Below, in pieces: positions 27,352 through 35,700 of a stretch of DNA of 64,000 nt. The position numbers and the translations under genes were made by a program. The DNA is from JAUILA01 sp964563925 (GTDB lineage: Bacteria; Bacteroidota; Bacteroidia; Cytophagales; Cyclobacteriaceae). The notes beneath the pieces were generated by a model that saw only the letters and a list, made by a program, of their open reading frames with translations, searched no databases and had not been told where the DNA came from. Every line of letters begins with the position of its first letter. The stretch's first letter is position 1. The stretch spans positions 85,797-149,796 of the forward strand of contig CAZLZD010000002.1 in NCBI GenBank assembly GCA_964563925.1, read 5' to 3'.

Positions 27352-28032
27352 TTACTCTAAATAGATCGTACTGGATTCATCCTTTTTTAACCGGATTTCA
27401 TCCACTCCGTACATTCTCAGGTACGATGTATCGCTCATTATACCATCCAGGCTTCGTACCGGAGAATTGATGGTTACATCGGCATTCCTGATCGCCAGTA
27501 CTAAGGTATCGGCTGTCGATTCATTCATGACGAAATTACCGTATACCGACTCGACCTGAAGTCTGCGTATATGGTTCTTCTCATTCAGGGTAACCCAGCC
27601 TTTGTCCTGCTGGATATCCAGCACCTCCAGGTTCAGTCCGTTCACCGATAAAAATGTCCCCTCGGATATGATCCTGCGCAAGGAATTGGAAGGGACATAA
27701 ATGGAAATTTGGATGGGTTCGTCATCCCTAATGTCAAGATCCTGCAAATGTAGTTTCCCGTCCTGAAAGCTGTACTGCAGTTTTTGCAGGAGATCGCCGG
27801 AAAGACTTCTGACTTCCAGCTGTGATTTGTCAGAACCTGTAATCAGTATTCTTTTATCCAGGCCTGTGACGATGAGTTCGTCTACCCCTGTGATATCGAC
27901 GATTTCTGCCGTGCTGTTTTCATCATCGATCAGGGTGGATACCCCTCTCACTCTCAACTCGGTGAAAGCGGCGGTAAAATAAAGAAAGACCAGGCCGAAG
28001 AAACCGATCAGAATTTTGTCGCTTAGTTTCAT
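27352..28032 (-). CDS. Membrane-anchored GIN-like (DUF2807-type) beta-solenoid protein
   Basis: 226 residues: a single N-terminal membrane helix (7-27, KILIGFFGLVFLYFTAAF), then a periplasmic domain of short repeated strands, e.g. GVDELIVTGLDKRILITG and LQVESVYGNFVMNE. This resembles the putative auto-transporter adhesin/head-GIN (DUF2807) domains common in Bacteroidota. Its ATG overlaps the stop of the GntR gene by 4 bases, so the two are made together. Proteins of this type often accompany GntR/ABC stress operons, and an envelope-sensing or scaffold role is possible (inference). It is followed 71 bases later by the second ABC ATPase gene. Confidence 0.72.
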   Translation of the reverse strand: MKLSDKILIGFFGLVFLYFTAAFTELRVRGVSTLIDDENSTAEIVDITGVDELIVTGLDKRILITGSDKSQLEVRSLSGDLLQKLQYSFQDGKLHLQDLDIRDDEPIQISIYVPSNSLRRIISEGTFLSVNGLNLEVLDIQQDKGWVTLNEKNHIRRLQVESVYGNFVMNESTADTLVLAIRNADVTINSPVRSLDGIMSDTSYLRMYGVDEIRLKKDESSTIYLE

Positions 28033-28394
28033 GATGCCGAATTCAGGGTTTCTAAATGTTTTTTAAGATCATCGGAAGTAATCCCGAGGAGGGCTGCCTG
28101 CCTGAGGAATTCCGGAAGAATTTTACTAAAGAACTCCTTCTTTTTATTCTGAAGAATAATATTCGGAGCCTGAGGATTGACAAAATATCCTATTCCCCGT
28201 TGGTTTTCAATGATATTCATGGCTTGTAATTCGCTATAGGTTCTCATGATGGTATTGGGATTTACTCCCATCTCGGAGGCCAGTTCGCGTACAGAAGGTA
28301 TTTTTTCTCCGGCGGGAAATTCTCCGCTCACCACTTTATCTGTAATGGTGTCTGCTATCTGCAGAAAAATACTTTTGCCATTTTGAAACTCCAT
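28029..28394 (-). CDS. GntR-family transcriptional regulator, YtrA-type
   Basis: 121 residues. The N-terminal winged helix (about 10-78) is typical: IADTITDKVVSGEFPAGEKI, then SVRELASEMGVNPNTIMRTYSEL and the wing 'GIGYFVN'. Only about 40 residues follow, too short for a ligand-binding domain, which is the mark of the YtrA subfamily that controls ABC-transporter operons. The gene sits third in the operon, one base after the permease stop and overlapping the GIN-like gene by ATGA. The operon's promoter overlaps a 26-bp inverted repeat (30016-30041), so autorepression is likely (inference). Confidence 0.93.
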   Translation of the reverse strand: MEFQNGKSIFLQIADTITDKVVSGEFPAGEKIPSVRELASEMGVNPNTIMRTYSELQAMNIIENQRGIGYFVNPQAPNIILQNKKKEFFSKILPEFLRQAALLGITSDDLKKHLETLNSAS

Positions 28395-28395
28395 G

Positions 28396-29184
28396 TTAAA
28401 CCTCCTTTTCCTTTAGTTTTCTATAGGCAACAAACAGCATGACCAGGGATGAAAAAACAGATGCCCCGGTAAATGATAGCAGTACTTCAACGTCATCATT
28501 CGGGAGCAGTAACATGTTGCCCGGATTGAGGTAATTGCTCACTCCGAGTTCAACCAGTACGACATAACTGTAGGCGGTAAAAAACATGATGATGATCGCC
28601 ACCGAGAAAAGGGTTTTTACCAGCGGCTGTCTGATAAATATGGTGGACCCGGTAAAGCCGAGGGTCAGGGCAAGCATAATTGCCGAACCGATCATCCATT
28701 TGACCTCGGTAGGGTAAACCTCACCCGGAGCATCCAGTTTGGTTAAGTAATGTATTCCGACCGCCTGAAAAGGTTCAGCGGTGAATATAGAGAAGAAATA
28801 TCCCTGAAGATGAAAGGTAAGCCAGTATAACAGGGGCAGCATCACGATCAGCAGGCAAATTTTGAGTACGAATTCCAGCAGGAATTTCTCAAAATGGGAG
28901 GCTGGGAGCATCAGGTAGTTCATGGCGCGTTCTTTCGATCGGAAAGCCGGAAAGGAATGACCGACATAAAGAATTCCGAATACAGAGACGAAGGCGATCA
29001 GGAATCCCTGAAAAATTCCCAGGTCATGGGGGACCAGCCCATTCCCGATCTGTGTAATGGACAATACAATCAGGATCACCCCGACGTAGGCGACCGCCGA
29101 AAGCAGGAACATCTGCCTGTTGTGAATGATATGCTGCCTGACCAGCTGGGCAAAACGCTTGGTACGAAAGATGTTACCGGACAT
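28396..29184 (-). CDS. ABC transporter permease (YtrA-operon type)
   Basis: 262 residues from the ATG at 29184, which overlaps the ATPase stop by 11 bases. The in-frame start at 29301 would lie well inside the ATPase gene and adds a non-membrane tail. About six membrane helices: 26-47 (MFLLSAVAYVGVILIVLSI), 58-80, 104-127, 165-187, 198-218 and 232-252. A loop near 70-105 reads 'HSFPAFRSKERAMNYLMLPASHFEKF', a motif typical of small permeases found with YtrB-like ATPases. It forms the first ABC pair of the operon with the ATPase upstream. Confidence 0.85.
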   Translation of the reverse strand: MSGNIFRTKRFAQLVRQHIIHNRQMFLLSAVAYVGVILIVLSITQIGNGLVPHDLGIFQGFLIAFVSVFGILYVGHSFPAFRSKERAMNYLMLPASHFEKFLLEFVLKICLLIVMLPLLYWLTFHLQGYFFSIFTAEPFQAVGIHYLTKLDAPGEVYPTEVKWMIGSAIMLALTLGFTGSTIFIRQPLVKTLFSVAIIIMFFTAYSYVVLVELGVSNYLNPGNMLLLPNDDVEVLLSFTGASVFSSLVMLFVAYRKLKEKEV

Positions 29185-30004
29185 ATTCTTTGATTTTTTC
29201 GGTTCCGCTGGAGATTGCATTAAATAGTAACTCAATATCCACAGACGAACTTCCATTGGTCGATGGCGTAATAATCCGGTATCCTCCCGGTACCATCTCA
29301 CTGTAAAGGATGCTTTCGCCTGTGGCAGAAGAAGCAGTAGTGAAATTCAGTTTGGCAGATATGTCCATGAGATCCTTCTGCAGAATGAAATTCCCATTCT
29401 CCAGCATCAGAAGCCGGTCTATCAGATTTTCCACATCCCTGACCTGGTGGGTGGAAATAATGACCAGCTGATCGTCGTCCAGCGAGCCGGCGACGACCTT
29501 CCTGAATATACTTTTCGATGGGATGTCAAGGCCGTTTGTCGGCTCGTCAAGAACGAGCAACCGGCACTTTGTGGAGAGCGCAAATGAAATCAGAAACTTC
29601 TTTTTCTGACCATACGAAAGCTTTTGCAGGCTTTTCGTCTCAGGTAGCTCAAAGGCGCTGACCAGGCGCCTGAGCAAGTCTGAATCAAAGCGCGGATAAA
29701 ATCCGGCATTGGCCTTGACGTAGTTGTTAATGGATATGGATGGAATATTAAATTCTTCCGGAAGGAAATAGATGTTTTCAAGCATAGACGGTAACCGCTT
29801 AGCCGGATCCTGATCAAGAATCTCCACACGCCCGCCGGTGGGAAAGAGCAGCCCGATCATCAGCTTGATAAGCGTGGTTTTGCCGGCACCGTTCTTACCT
29901 AATAATCCTACAATGCTCCCGGCCTGCAGTTCACAATCCAGGTTGTGAAAAAGCGGTGGCTGCTTTTTGCCGTAGCTGAATTCTAATTTCCTGATGCTGA
30001 TCAT
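29174..30004 (-). CDS. ABC transporter ATP-binding protein (first gene of export operon)
   Basis: 276 residues. Walker A GLLGKNGAGKTT (33-44), signature LSYGQKKK (128-135) and Walker B LLVLDEP (D152/E153). At the Q-loop the sequence is FLPEEF, with Glu rather than Gln, and the signature has Tyr in place of the first Gly; both are common in YtrB-like ATPases. It leads an operon of eleven closely spaced or overlapping genes running to 11867. Its ATG lies 11 bases downstream of the inverted repeat at 30016-30041, so repressor binding would block both transcription and its leader. The substrate is unknown. Confidence 0.92.
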   Translation of the reverse strand: MISIRKLEFSYGKKQPPLFHNLDCELQAGSIVGLLGKNGAGKTTLIKLMIGLLFPTGGRVEILDQDPAKRLPSMLENIYFLPEEFNIPSISINNYVKANAGFYPRFDSDLLRRLVSAFELPETKSLQKLSYGQKKKFLISFALSTKCRLLVLDEPTNGLDIPSKSIFRKVVAGSLDDDQLVIISTHQVRDVENLIDRLLMLENGNFILQKDLMDISAKLNFTTASSATGESILYSEMVPGGYRIITPSTNGSSSVDIELLFNAISSGTEKIKEYVR

Positions 30005-30015
30005 CTCTACTGTTT

Positions 30016-30041
30016 TACTGTACTACTTGACTAATACAGTA
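30016..30041 (-). promoter_or_regulatory. Candidate GntR/YtrA operator in front of the export operon
   Basis: A 26-bp inverted repeat with perfect 7-bp ends (TACTGTA and TACAGTA) and three further inner matches, 10 of 13 pairs in all. It lies 11 bp before the start codon of the first operon gene and directly downstream of the -7 element, so it covers the expected transcription start. The operon encodes a YtrA-type repressor, whose family binds such inverted repeats. Confidence 0.7.
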
Positions 30042-30073
30042 CAATAGTAGAATTAATTTCTGAAAGTTCCAAA
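30042..30073 (-). promoter_or_regulatory. Bacteroidota-type promoter of the export operon
   Basis: On the minus strand TTTG (30073-30070) is followed after 20 bp by TACTATTG (30049-30042). The Bacteroidota consensus is TTTG/TTG at -33, 19-21 bp, then TAnnTTTG, so the -7 box has one mismatch and the spacing is right. The operator begins at the next base. Confidence 0.65.
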
Positions 30074-30179
30074 TCAGGTATCGAACATGGCTGAAGTTTT
30101 TACCTGTGGTGTAATTTTTTCAAGGTTTTGACTTTTGACATATGCTCCTTTTCGTCACAGCCGGTCGGGTATTTCCGCT

Positions 30180-30187
30180 TATCTTTG
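30180..30187 (+). promoter_or_regulatory. Perfect -7 box next to the AraC start codon
   Basis: TATCTTTG matches TAnnTTTG exactly and ends five bases before the ATG at 30193, which would give an almost leaderless mRNA. No -33 element at 19-21 bp is visible, so activity is uncertain. Confidence 0.35.
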
Positions 30188-30192
30188 TCACA

Positions 30193-30759
30193 ATGGATGA
30201 GCGAATAAAATGCATTACCGAATACATTGACCTGAACCCGGACCGGGTTTTGCCCGTGAGCGAACTGGCCGAGGTGGCGTGTATGTCTCCAAAACACTTT
30301 CAGCGTACATTCAGAAAGAATATTGGCATTACGCCCGCCTTGTATGTGGAAAAGACCAAAATCAAAAAGAGCCTGGATCTGATCCGAGAGCCTGTTCCGG
30401 TATATGAAATTGCCTGGTCCCTGGGCTACCAGAATTATGAGACCTTCAGCCGGGCCTTCAGGAAACAGTGTCGGATGGCCCCTTCCGAATTGCAGCTGCT
30501 CGTCAGGCGGATTGAGGATTCTACCGATCCGGATGCTCCGGTGGTTATCTCTCACTCCACCAACCCTGATCATCTTTCCGCCCTGGTTACAGAGGCAGTC
30601 AAGAAAAAATTCCTGCAGACCCACCACCTGCCTAACCTTCAGGTATGCATCATTAGACCCAATCCCCCGTCGGTACGCAGCCGGAAGATCGAAAGCAAAT
30701 ATTCGTTCTCCTTTCAGGAAAGTCTGGTGCCCGAAATCCTTCACAGAATTTCAAATTGA
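30193..30759 (+). CDS. AraC-family transcriptional regulator with short C-terminal tail
   Basis: 188 residues from the ATG at 30193. An earlier in-frame Met at 30142 would add a hydrophobic, non-helical leader and is less likely. Residues about 5-103 are a complete AraC DNA-binding domain of two helix-turn-helix units (ELAEVACMSPKHFQRTFRKN and VYEIAWSLGYQNYETFSRAF), placed at the N-terminus as in the Rob/SoxS-like layout. The remaining 85 residues contain 'DHLSALVTEAVKKKF' and do not form a full GyrI-like effector domain, so the protein may be truncated relative to longer relatives. It is divergent from the export operon across 188 bp and could influence it (inference). Confidence 0.8.
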   Translation: MDERIKCITEYIDLNPDRVLPVSELAEVACMSPKHFQRTFRKNIGITPALYVEKTKIKKSLDLIREPVPVYEIAWSLGYQNYETFSRAFRKQCRMAPSELQLLVRRIEDSTDPDAPVVISHSTNPDHLSALVTEAVKKKFLQTHHLPNLQVCIIRPNPPSVRSRKIESKYSFSFQESLVPEILHRISN

Positions 30760-30821
30760 AGGTCTGGTCGGATTGAATCCAAATCAGTCCTTAACGCTGT
30801 TATCCTTTTTAATTAGTACCA

Positions 30822-31703
30822 ATGGAATACCATTCACAGCACATAAAGCTGCCTGACGGCAGAAAATTAGGTTATGCCACTTACGGAGACCCGGATGGAT
30901 ACCCGATCGTGGCCTTACACGGGACACCGGGATCCCGACTCTGGTTTAAAGGAGATGATCCGGTTTCTGAACAGCTTGGTATCCGGCTGATTTCTACCGA
31001 CCGCCCGGGTTATGGCCTCTCAACGGCACAGGCCGGTCGGAAATTACTTGACTATCCAGGAGATATTGAGTTATTGCTGAACCAGCTGGAAATTCCTCAT
31101 TGTTCGGTGACAGGCACTTCCGGCGGTAGTCTTTTTGCAGCTGCCTGCGCATACGCGCTGCCTCACAGGGTGCGGAAGGCTGCACTTATTGCGGGGGTAG
31201 GAGAATTTGTCGCGGGCAGACCTCCTGATGGTATGTGCAGGGAAAACCGCATGGCCTTCTCTTTGGCCCGCCATCTGCCGGTTCTCAGCAGGCTTTTCCT
31301 GAGTTTTATGCGTAAGCAAATGTGTTCGCATCCGGAAAATTATAAAAAGCAGGTTCAACAACAAGTATCACACCTTTGTGAAGCAGACCGGCGGGTGATG
31401 CAGGATCCGGAGAATGTGGAGCAGGTACTCAGGCACCTGAAGGAAGCAAATCGTCAGGGTGTCAGAGAGGCCGTTCGTGAAATGAGGCTGGTTACGAGAC
31501 CCTGGGGATTTGATCCTGAAGCTATCACCTGTCCGGTGGAGATCTGGCATGGTTCGGAAGATACCCTGGCGCCGGTCAGTGCGATGAGAAAACTGGCAGA
31601 CAGGATTCCCAACGCCACATTGAATGAAGTCAAAGGATCGGGGCATTTCCTGGATGCAGATCAGGATACCTGGGCTGAAATTCTAAAATCCGTGAAAGTT
31701 TAA
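30822..31703 (+). CDS. Alpha/beta hydrolase
   Basis: 293 residues, no signal peptide, so cytosolic. Canonical fold landmarks: oxyanion-hole HGTPGSR (33-39), 'ISTDRPGYGLS' (57-67), nucleophile elbow G98-T-S100-G-G, acid residue in 'WHGSEDTLAP' and catalytic His in 'KGSGHFLD' near the end. All three triad members are visible, so it should be active. The close resemblance of the 'DRPGYGLS' block to haloalkane-dehalogenase/proline-iminopeptidase-like hydrolases does not fix the substrate. It lies 62 bp after the AraC gene on the same strand and may be co-transcribed with it. Confidence 0.9.
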   Translation: MEYHSQHIKLPDGRKLGYATYGDPDGYPIVALHGTPGSRLWFKGDDPVSEQLGIRLISTDRPGYGLSTAQAGRKLLDYPGDIELLLNQLEIPHCSVTGTSGGSLFAAACAYALPHRVRKAALIAGVGEFVAGRPPDGMCRENRMAFSLARHLPVLSRLFLSFMRKQMCSHPENYKKQVQQQVSHLCEADRRVMQDPENVEQVLRHLKEANRQGVREAVREMRLVTRPWGFDPEAITCPVEIWHGSEDTLAPVSAMRKLADRIPNATLNEVKGSGHFLDADQDTWAEILKSVKV

Positions 31704-31852
31704 GGATGATGACGCAATTTACTTTACTCCCCTGACTTCTTATAAATCAGGGGGCTATATTCATCGATTGCCAACTCTCCCTGCCAGGCCACGGAAACAT
31801 TTAGCGCTTCTTTCCTTGGAAACCATTAATGAATCACTGATTTTGCCAATGG

Positions 31853-31878
31853 ACAGGTTTTAACCTGTTTTGTTTTCA
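31853..31878 (+). terminator. Possible weak terminator
   Basis: ACAGGTT (31853-31859) pairs with AACCTGT (31862-31868) with a tiny loop, followed by TTTGTTTTC. It could end transcripts of the hydrolase gene. A second hairpin, CCCCTGA/TCAGGGG at 31729-31753, has no T-run. Confidence 0.4.
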
Positions 31879-31940
31879 TTTACCTTTCAGAAATCAATAC
31901 GCCAGGATATCCAAGCCAAGACAAACCGCTCCATGCCCTG

Positions 31941-32550
31941 GTGGACCTGGTGATTTTCCTGTTCGTTATGTTCCTCGTAAGGGTAATACATATCGAATCC
32001 CTGGGATTTTGGGTGAATGCACTTTCCGGCACCCTTATTACAGTGGGTGTGGCCACGGGGTTACTTCATTACCGGAGGAGGTCCTGGCGTGACCTCGGCC
32101 TGAATAACCCGGGGAAAGTTGTAAGATTGCTGGCAGTTACCGCGATCACCCTGATTGCCACCGTTGGCTCCATCATGATCTTTGAACTATTCCTGCGCGA
32201 CCTGTTTACCGATAAACAGGATGAGGCATCTTCGCTTGCCNNNNNNNNNNNNNNNNNNNNNNNNNNNNNNNNNNNNNNNNNNNNNNNNNNNNNNNNNNNN
32301 NNNNNNNNNNNNNNNNNNNNNNNNNNNNNNNNNNNNNNNNCGCTTGCCCGTTGCCACCATGTTGGCTGTTCTCTGTCAGGCCGCCATTTTCGGGTTCAGA
32401 CATTCCTATGATTTTTCACCCAGATCATTAACCACCGGATTGATTGGCCTCATTTTAGGTATTGTCTATGTCCTGAGCGGCAGGAACCTATGGCCACTGA
32501 TCATTGCACATATCATAATGAATACGTTCTCCATGATCGGGCGGCTCTGA
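31941..32550 (+). CDS. CPBP-family intramembrane protease, interrupted by assembly gap
   Basis: The left part (from a GTG at 31941, start uncertain because no ATG is available in frame) encodes membrane helices VIFLFVMFLVRVIHI, ALSGTLITVGVATGLLHY and LLAVTAITLIATVGSIMIF. After the run of N, another frame gives 'AAIFGFRHSYDF' and 'LWPLIIAHIIMNTFSMIGRL', ending at the stop at 32550. FGFRH and HIIMN match motifs 2 and 3 of the CPBP/Abi (PF02517) proteases. Motif 1 (EExxxR) would fall in the gap. The apparent frame change means nothing because the gap length is arbitrary. Related proteins process CAAX tails or bacteriocins, or act in stress. The role here is unknown. Confidence 0.75.
32241..32340. 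other. Assembly gap of 100 N
   Basis: Exactly 100 undetermined bases, the usual scaffold placeholder. True length and content are unknown, and the two sides may not be as close as shown. The CPBP motifs on both sides support that the join is correct in order and orientation. Confidence 0.95.
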
Positions 32551-32754
32551 TTATTGCTGAATCCTCAACCGGAAATTTCATAAGCCACCTACCCTCCGTT
32601 CTGTCCAAAAGTAGGCGTCAAAATGGTGTAAATCATTTCAGAATAGTAAATTGGGTCAGGAGCAGGTGGCCCTGGCAGACTTTGTATGGTGCCGTTTGCC
32701 CCCCGTAAGCATCAATGAGGATAAAAGATGTTACCTACCCTCCATCCGGTTTAT

Positions 32755-35700
32755 ATGAATAAGCTTACCCCATACATCCGGGCATTCATTATCCTCTTTC
32801 TGGCAGGACATAACGTATTTGCCCAGAGCAATATCGACGTCACTCATTACACAAGGGAATACGGAATGAACTACCGCTGGGTGTATGATATCACCCAGGA
32901 TGAGCACGGGTTTATCTGGTTTGCCAATCATACGGGCCTGAGGCGATATGATGGTGAGCATTACATCACCTATCAGCATATCGAAGGTGATACTGCCTCG
33001 TTAAGCACCAACACGATTATCCGGATTACCAATGACCGCAATGGTTTTATTTGGGCATACGGTGCCGACGGAGTTTTTAACAAGCTGGAACTTGCCTCAG
33101 GCAGGATTAACAGGGTTGATTACACCTTTTCGGATTTAAACCCGGATGCCAGGATGAAGGACTTTGGTGCGCTCAGGAATGGTGATAATATCGCCTTGTT
33201 CTATGAGAATGGCCTGCATACCCTCTGGCGGTACAGTTCCAGCGGAAATACATTCGAGAAATTATTGGACCTTCCCGAATATGCCGTCGCACTGGATTAT
33301 TTTACAGAACGTTCCGACGGCAAACTCTGGCTATGGGGCATGGGTAACGGTTACTACCTGGCCGATATCTCAGAGAAAGAAATAAAGCATTATCCGGTGA
33401 AAGGGAGAGACAAGTCAGTGTCTGCTCCGGTTGATGAAAACGGTAATTTCTGGTATCCGTCAACCGACGCAACCGGAGGGAATGCCCTTCTCAGTTTCAG
33501 GCTTCCGCCTGAGATCGACCGATTAAAAATAGAAAGGATTAGCCTGGACAACCGGGATAACATCTGGTTTTACCATGGAGACGATGTGTATCGCTTTGAC
33601 GTAACTGCCACCCGCCTGGAGAAATTCACCGATCCAGTATTCAAAAAATCAGGGCGCACACAGTTGATGTATCATTTTTTTGAGGACCAGGACGGAGGTT
33701 ACTGGAACGGCCATTTTGTGGGGGCCATCCGGTTCAGCAAGCGACAATATTTATTCGATCTGTACTTTAACCGGGAAAGTGGTTCAGAAAGCATGAACAC
33801 CTTTAACGCCAGGGAAATCATGGAGATGGCACCGGGCAGGTTACTGGTCAGGGAAAATGAAGATGACCTGTATACGCTGAATTTATTCAATGGCGAAATA
33901 AATCGCCTTGGCAGGAACTATCGCACCGGTTCAGGGGAAAATATATCAAAGTCCTTCTTTTCCCTGGTGCTTGGCCGGGATGGTTACCTGTGGACCAACC
34001 AGGCTGACCGGATAATTAAAACGGATATCGGTAACGGCACCGAAGAAATTTTTGAGGTACCTCTGTCCCCGCTGGCCACTGATTCTGAAGAAGATGCTTT
34101 CAAAAGATACTGGCCCCGGATATTTGAGGATGCATCGGGGAATCTGTGGTGGTGTGACCCGGGCCGACTGGGCATCTTTGACCGGTCCACCGGTCAGCTG
34201 CAGCCGCTTCAGGTGAAGACAGCTCCGCGTGATGTTAAGGCAGACTTTAAATATGCCCTATACGATCCCCTGGAGGATGTGATTTATGGCACGTATCAGC
34301 ATGGGATCTATAGGGTTGATTGCCGGGAAAAGGATGTTTCATTGCTGGAAATATTCTCCGGGCAGGAAAGCTATGACATATTGATTACAGCCGTATTGTA
34401 CTGGAAGAATGAGTTCTGGCTGTCAACCAATAAGGGGTTGGTCAGGTTTAATCCGGTTACCAGGGAGCGAAAGGAATATACCCGAAAGGAAGGCCTGCCC
34501 TCCAGCCTGGTTTACAATACATTGGCCGGGGAAAATCATCTTTGGCTGGCCACACAGGACGGCCTGTGCCAGTTGGATCCGAACACCAATCAACTGATCA
34601 ATTACGGCATGGAGCAGGGCCTGGCGTTTACCCAGTTCAATATTTGGTCAGCAGCAAGGACAGCGGACGGGAGAATGTTTTTTGGCGGGACGAATGGTAT
34701 TATCGGATTCAACCCGGATGATTTTATCATGCCGGAGGGTAAAAAAGGGTTGCTTAACCTGGTGGGGATATCAACATACAATCAGGACCGGGATGCGCTC
34801 GAATCCATTCAGAATCTGCCCTATACGCTGGAGGATGAAATCATCATCCCTGCCAGCGAACGGACCGTGACTTTCAGCTACGTGCATACCCTGTATGACG
34901 GATCTTCAAGCAACTATTTCCACATGATGGAGGGTCTGGACAGCCGGTGGATCGACGACGGCACACAAAATGAGATCAGGTATACCGAAATTCCTCCCGG
35001 GGAGTATGTATTTCGTGCAAAGGCCACTGGTCCCAATAATACGCAGGCCCTGAATGAAATAGCCATACCCATTGAGGTCAGGCAATACTGGTATTTACGC
35101 TGGTGGGCGGTGTTGATTTATCTGTTGCTCGCTTTAACGGCGGTATTTTTGGTTTACCGAATGCTGTTGAAAAGGAACCTGGAAAAGGAAGAAGCCATCA
35201 GGATCAAGGAGCTTGATGAGGTAAAAACCAAAATGTACACCAATATCACGCACGAATTCCGCACACCGCTCACGGTTATGCTGGGTATGAATGAGGCGGT
35301 GAAAGACTATGCCGTTGAAGGTGAAACAAACAAGATTTTCCATGCCAATGAAATGATCGAGCGCAATGGAAAAAATCTCCTGAGCCTGGTCAATCAAATG
35401 CTGGAGCTTTCGAAGCTGGAAGCAGGCCTTCTGAATATCCATAACCGGCAGGGCAATATTGTTGATTATTTAAAGTACAGAATCGAGTCATTCCAGTCCT
35501 ACGGAGAAGCCAAAGGGGTACAGATTCGCTTTATTCCTGAAAACGGGGAGATTATTATGGATTACGACGTGGAGAAAATTTCCTACATCGTCGGTAACCT
35601 GGTTTCCAATGCCATTAAGTTTACTCCGAAAGGCGGAGTTGTGACTGTGGAGGTTCGCCATACCCGGAATGCCTCCGGAGATCCCTTTTTTGAATTGAAG

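Noticed and set aside
11867..30004. Mobile-element or genomic-island origin for the export operon
   Set aside because: No integrase, transposase, tRNA end or flanking direct repeats seen, and no obvious change in composition by eye.
30100..30744. Minus-strand open frame of 214 codons
   Set aside because: Antisense to the AraC gene, whose helix-turn-helix motifs are clear. The antisense product has no recognisable features.
32182..32403. Apparent frameshift in the CPBP gene across the N run
   Set aside because: The gap length is a placeholder, so frame on the two sides cannot be compared.
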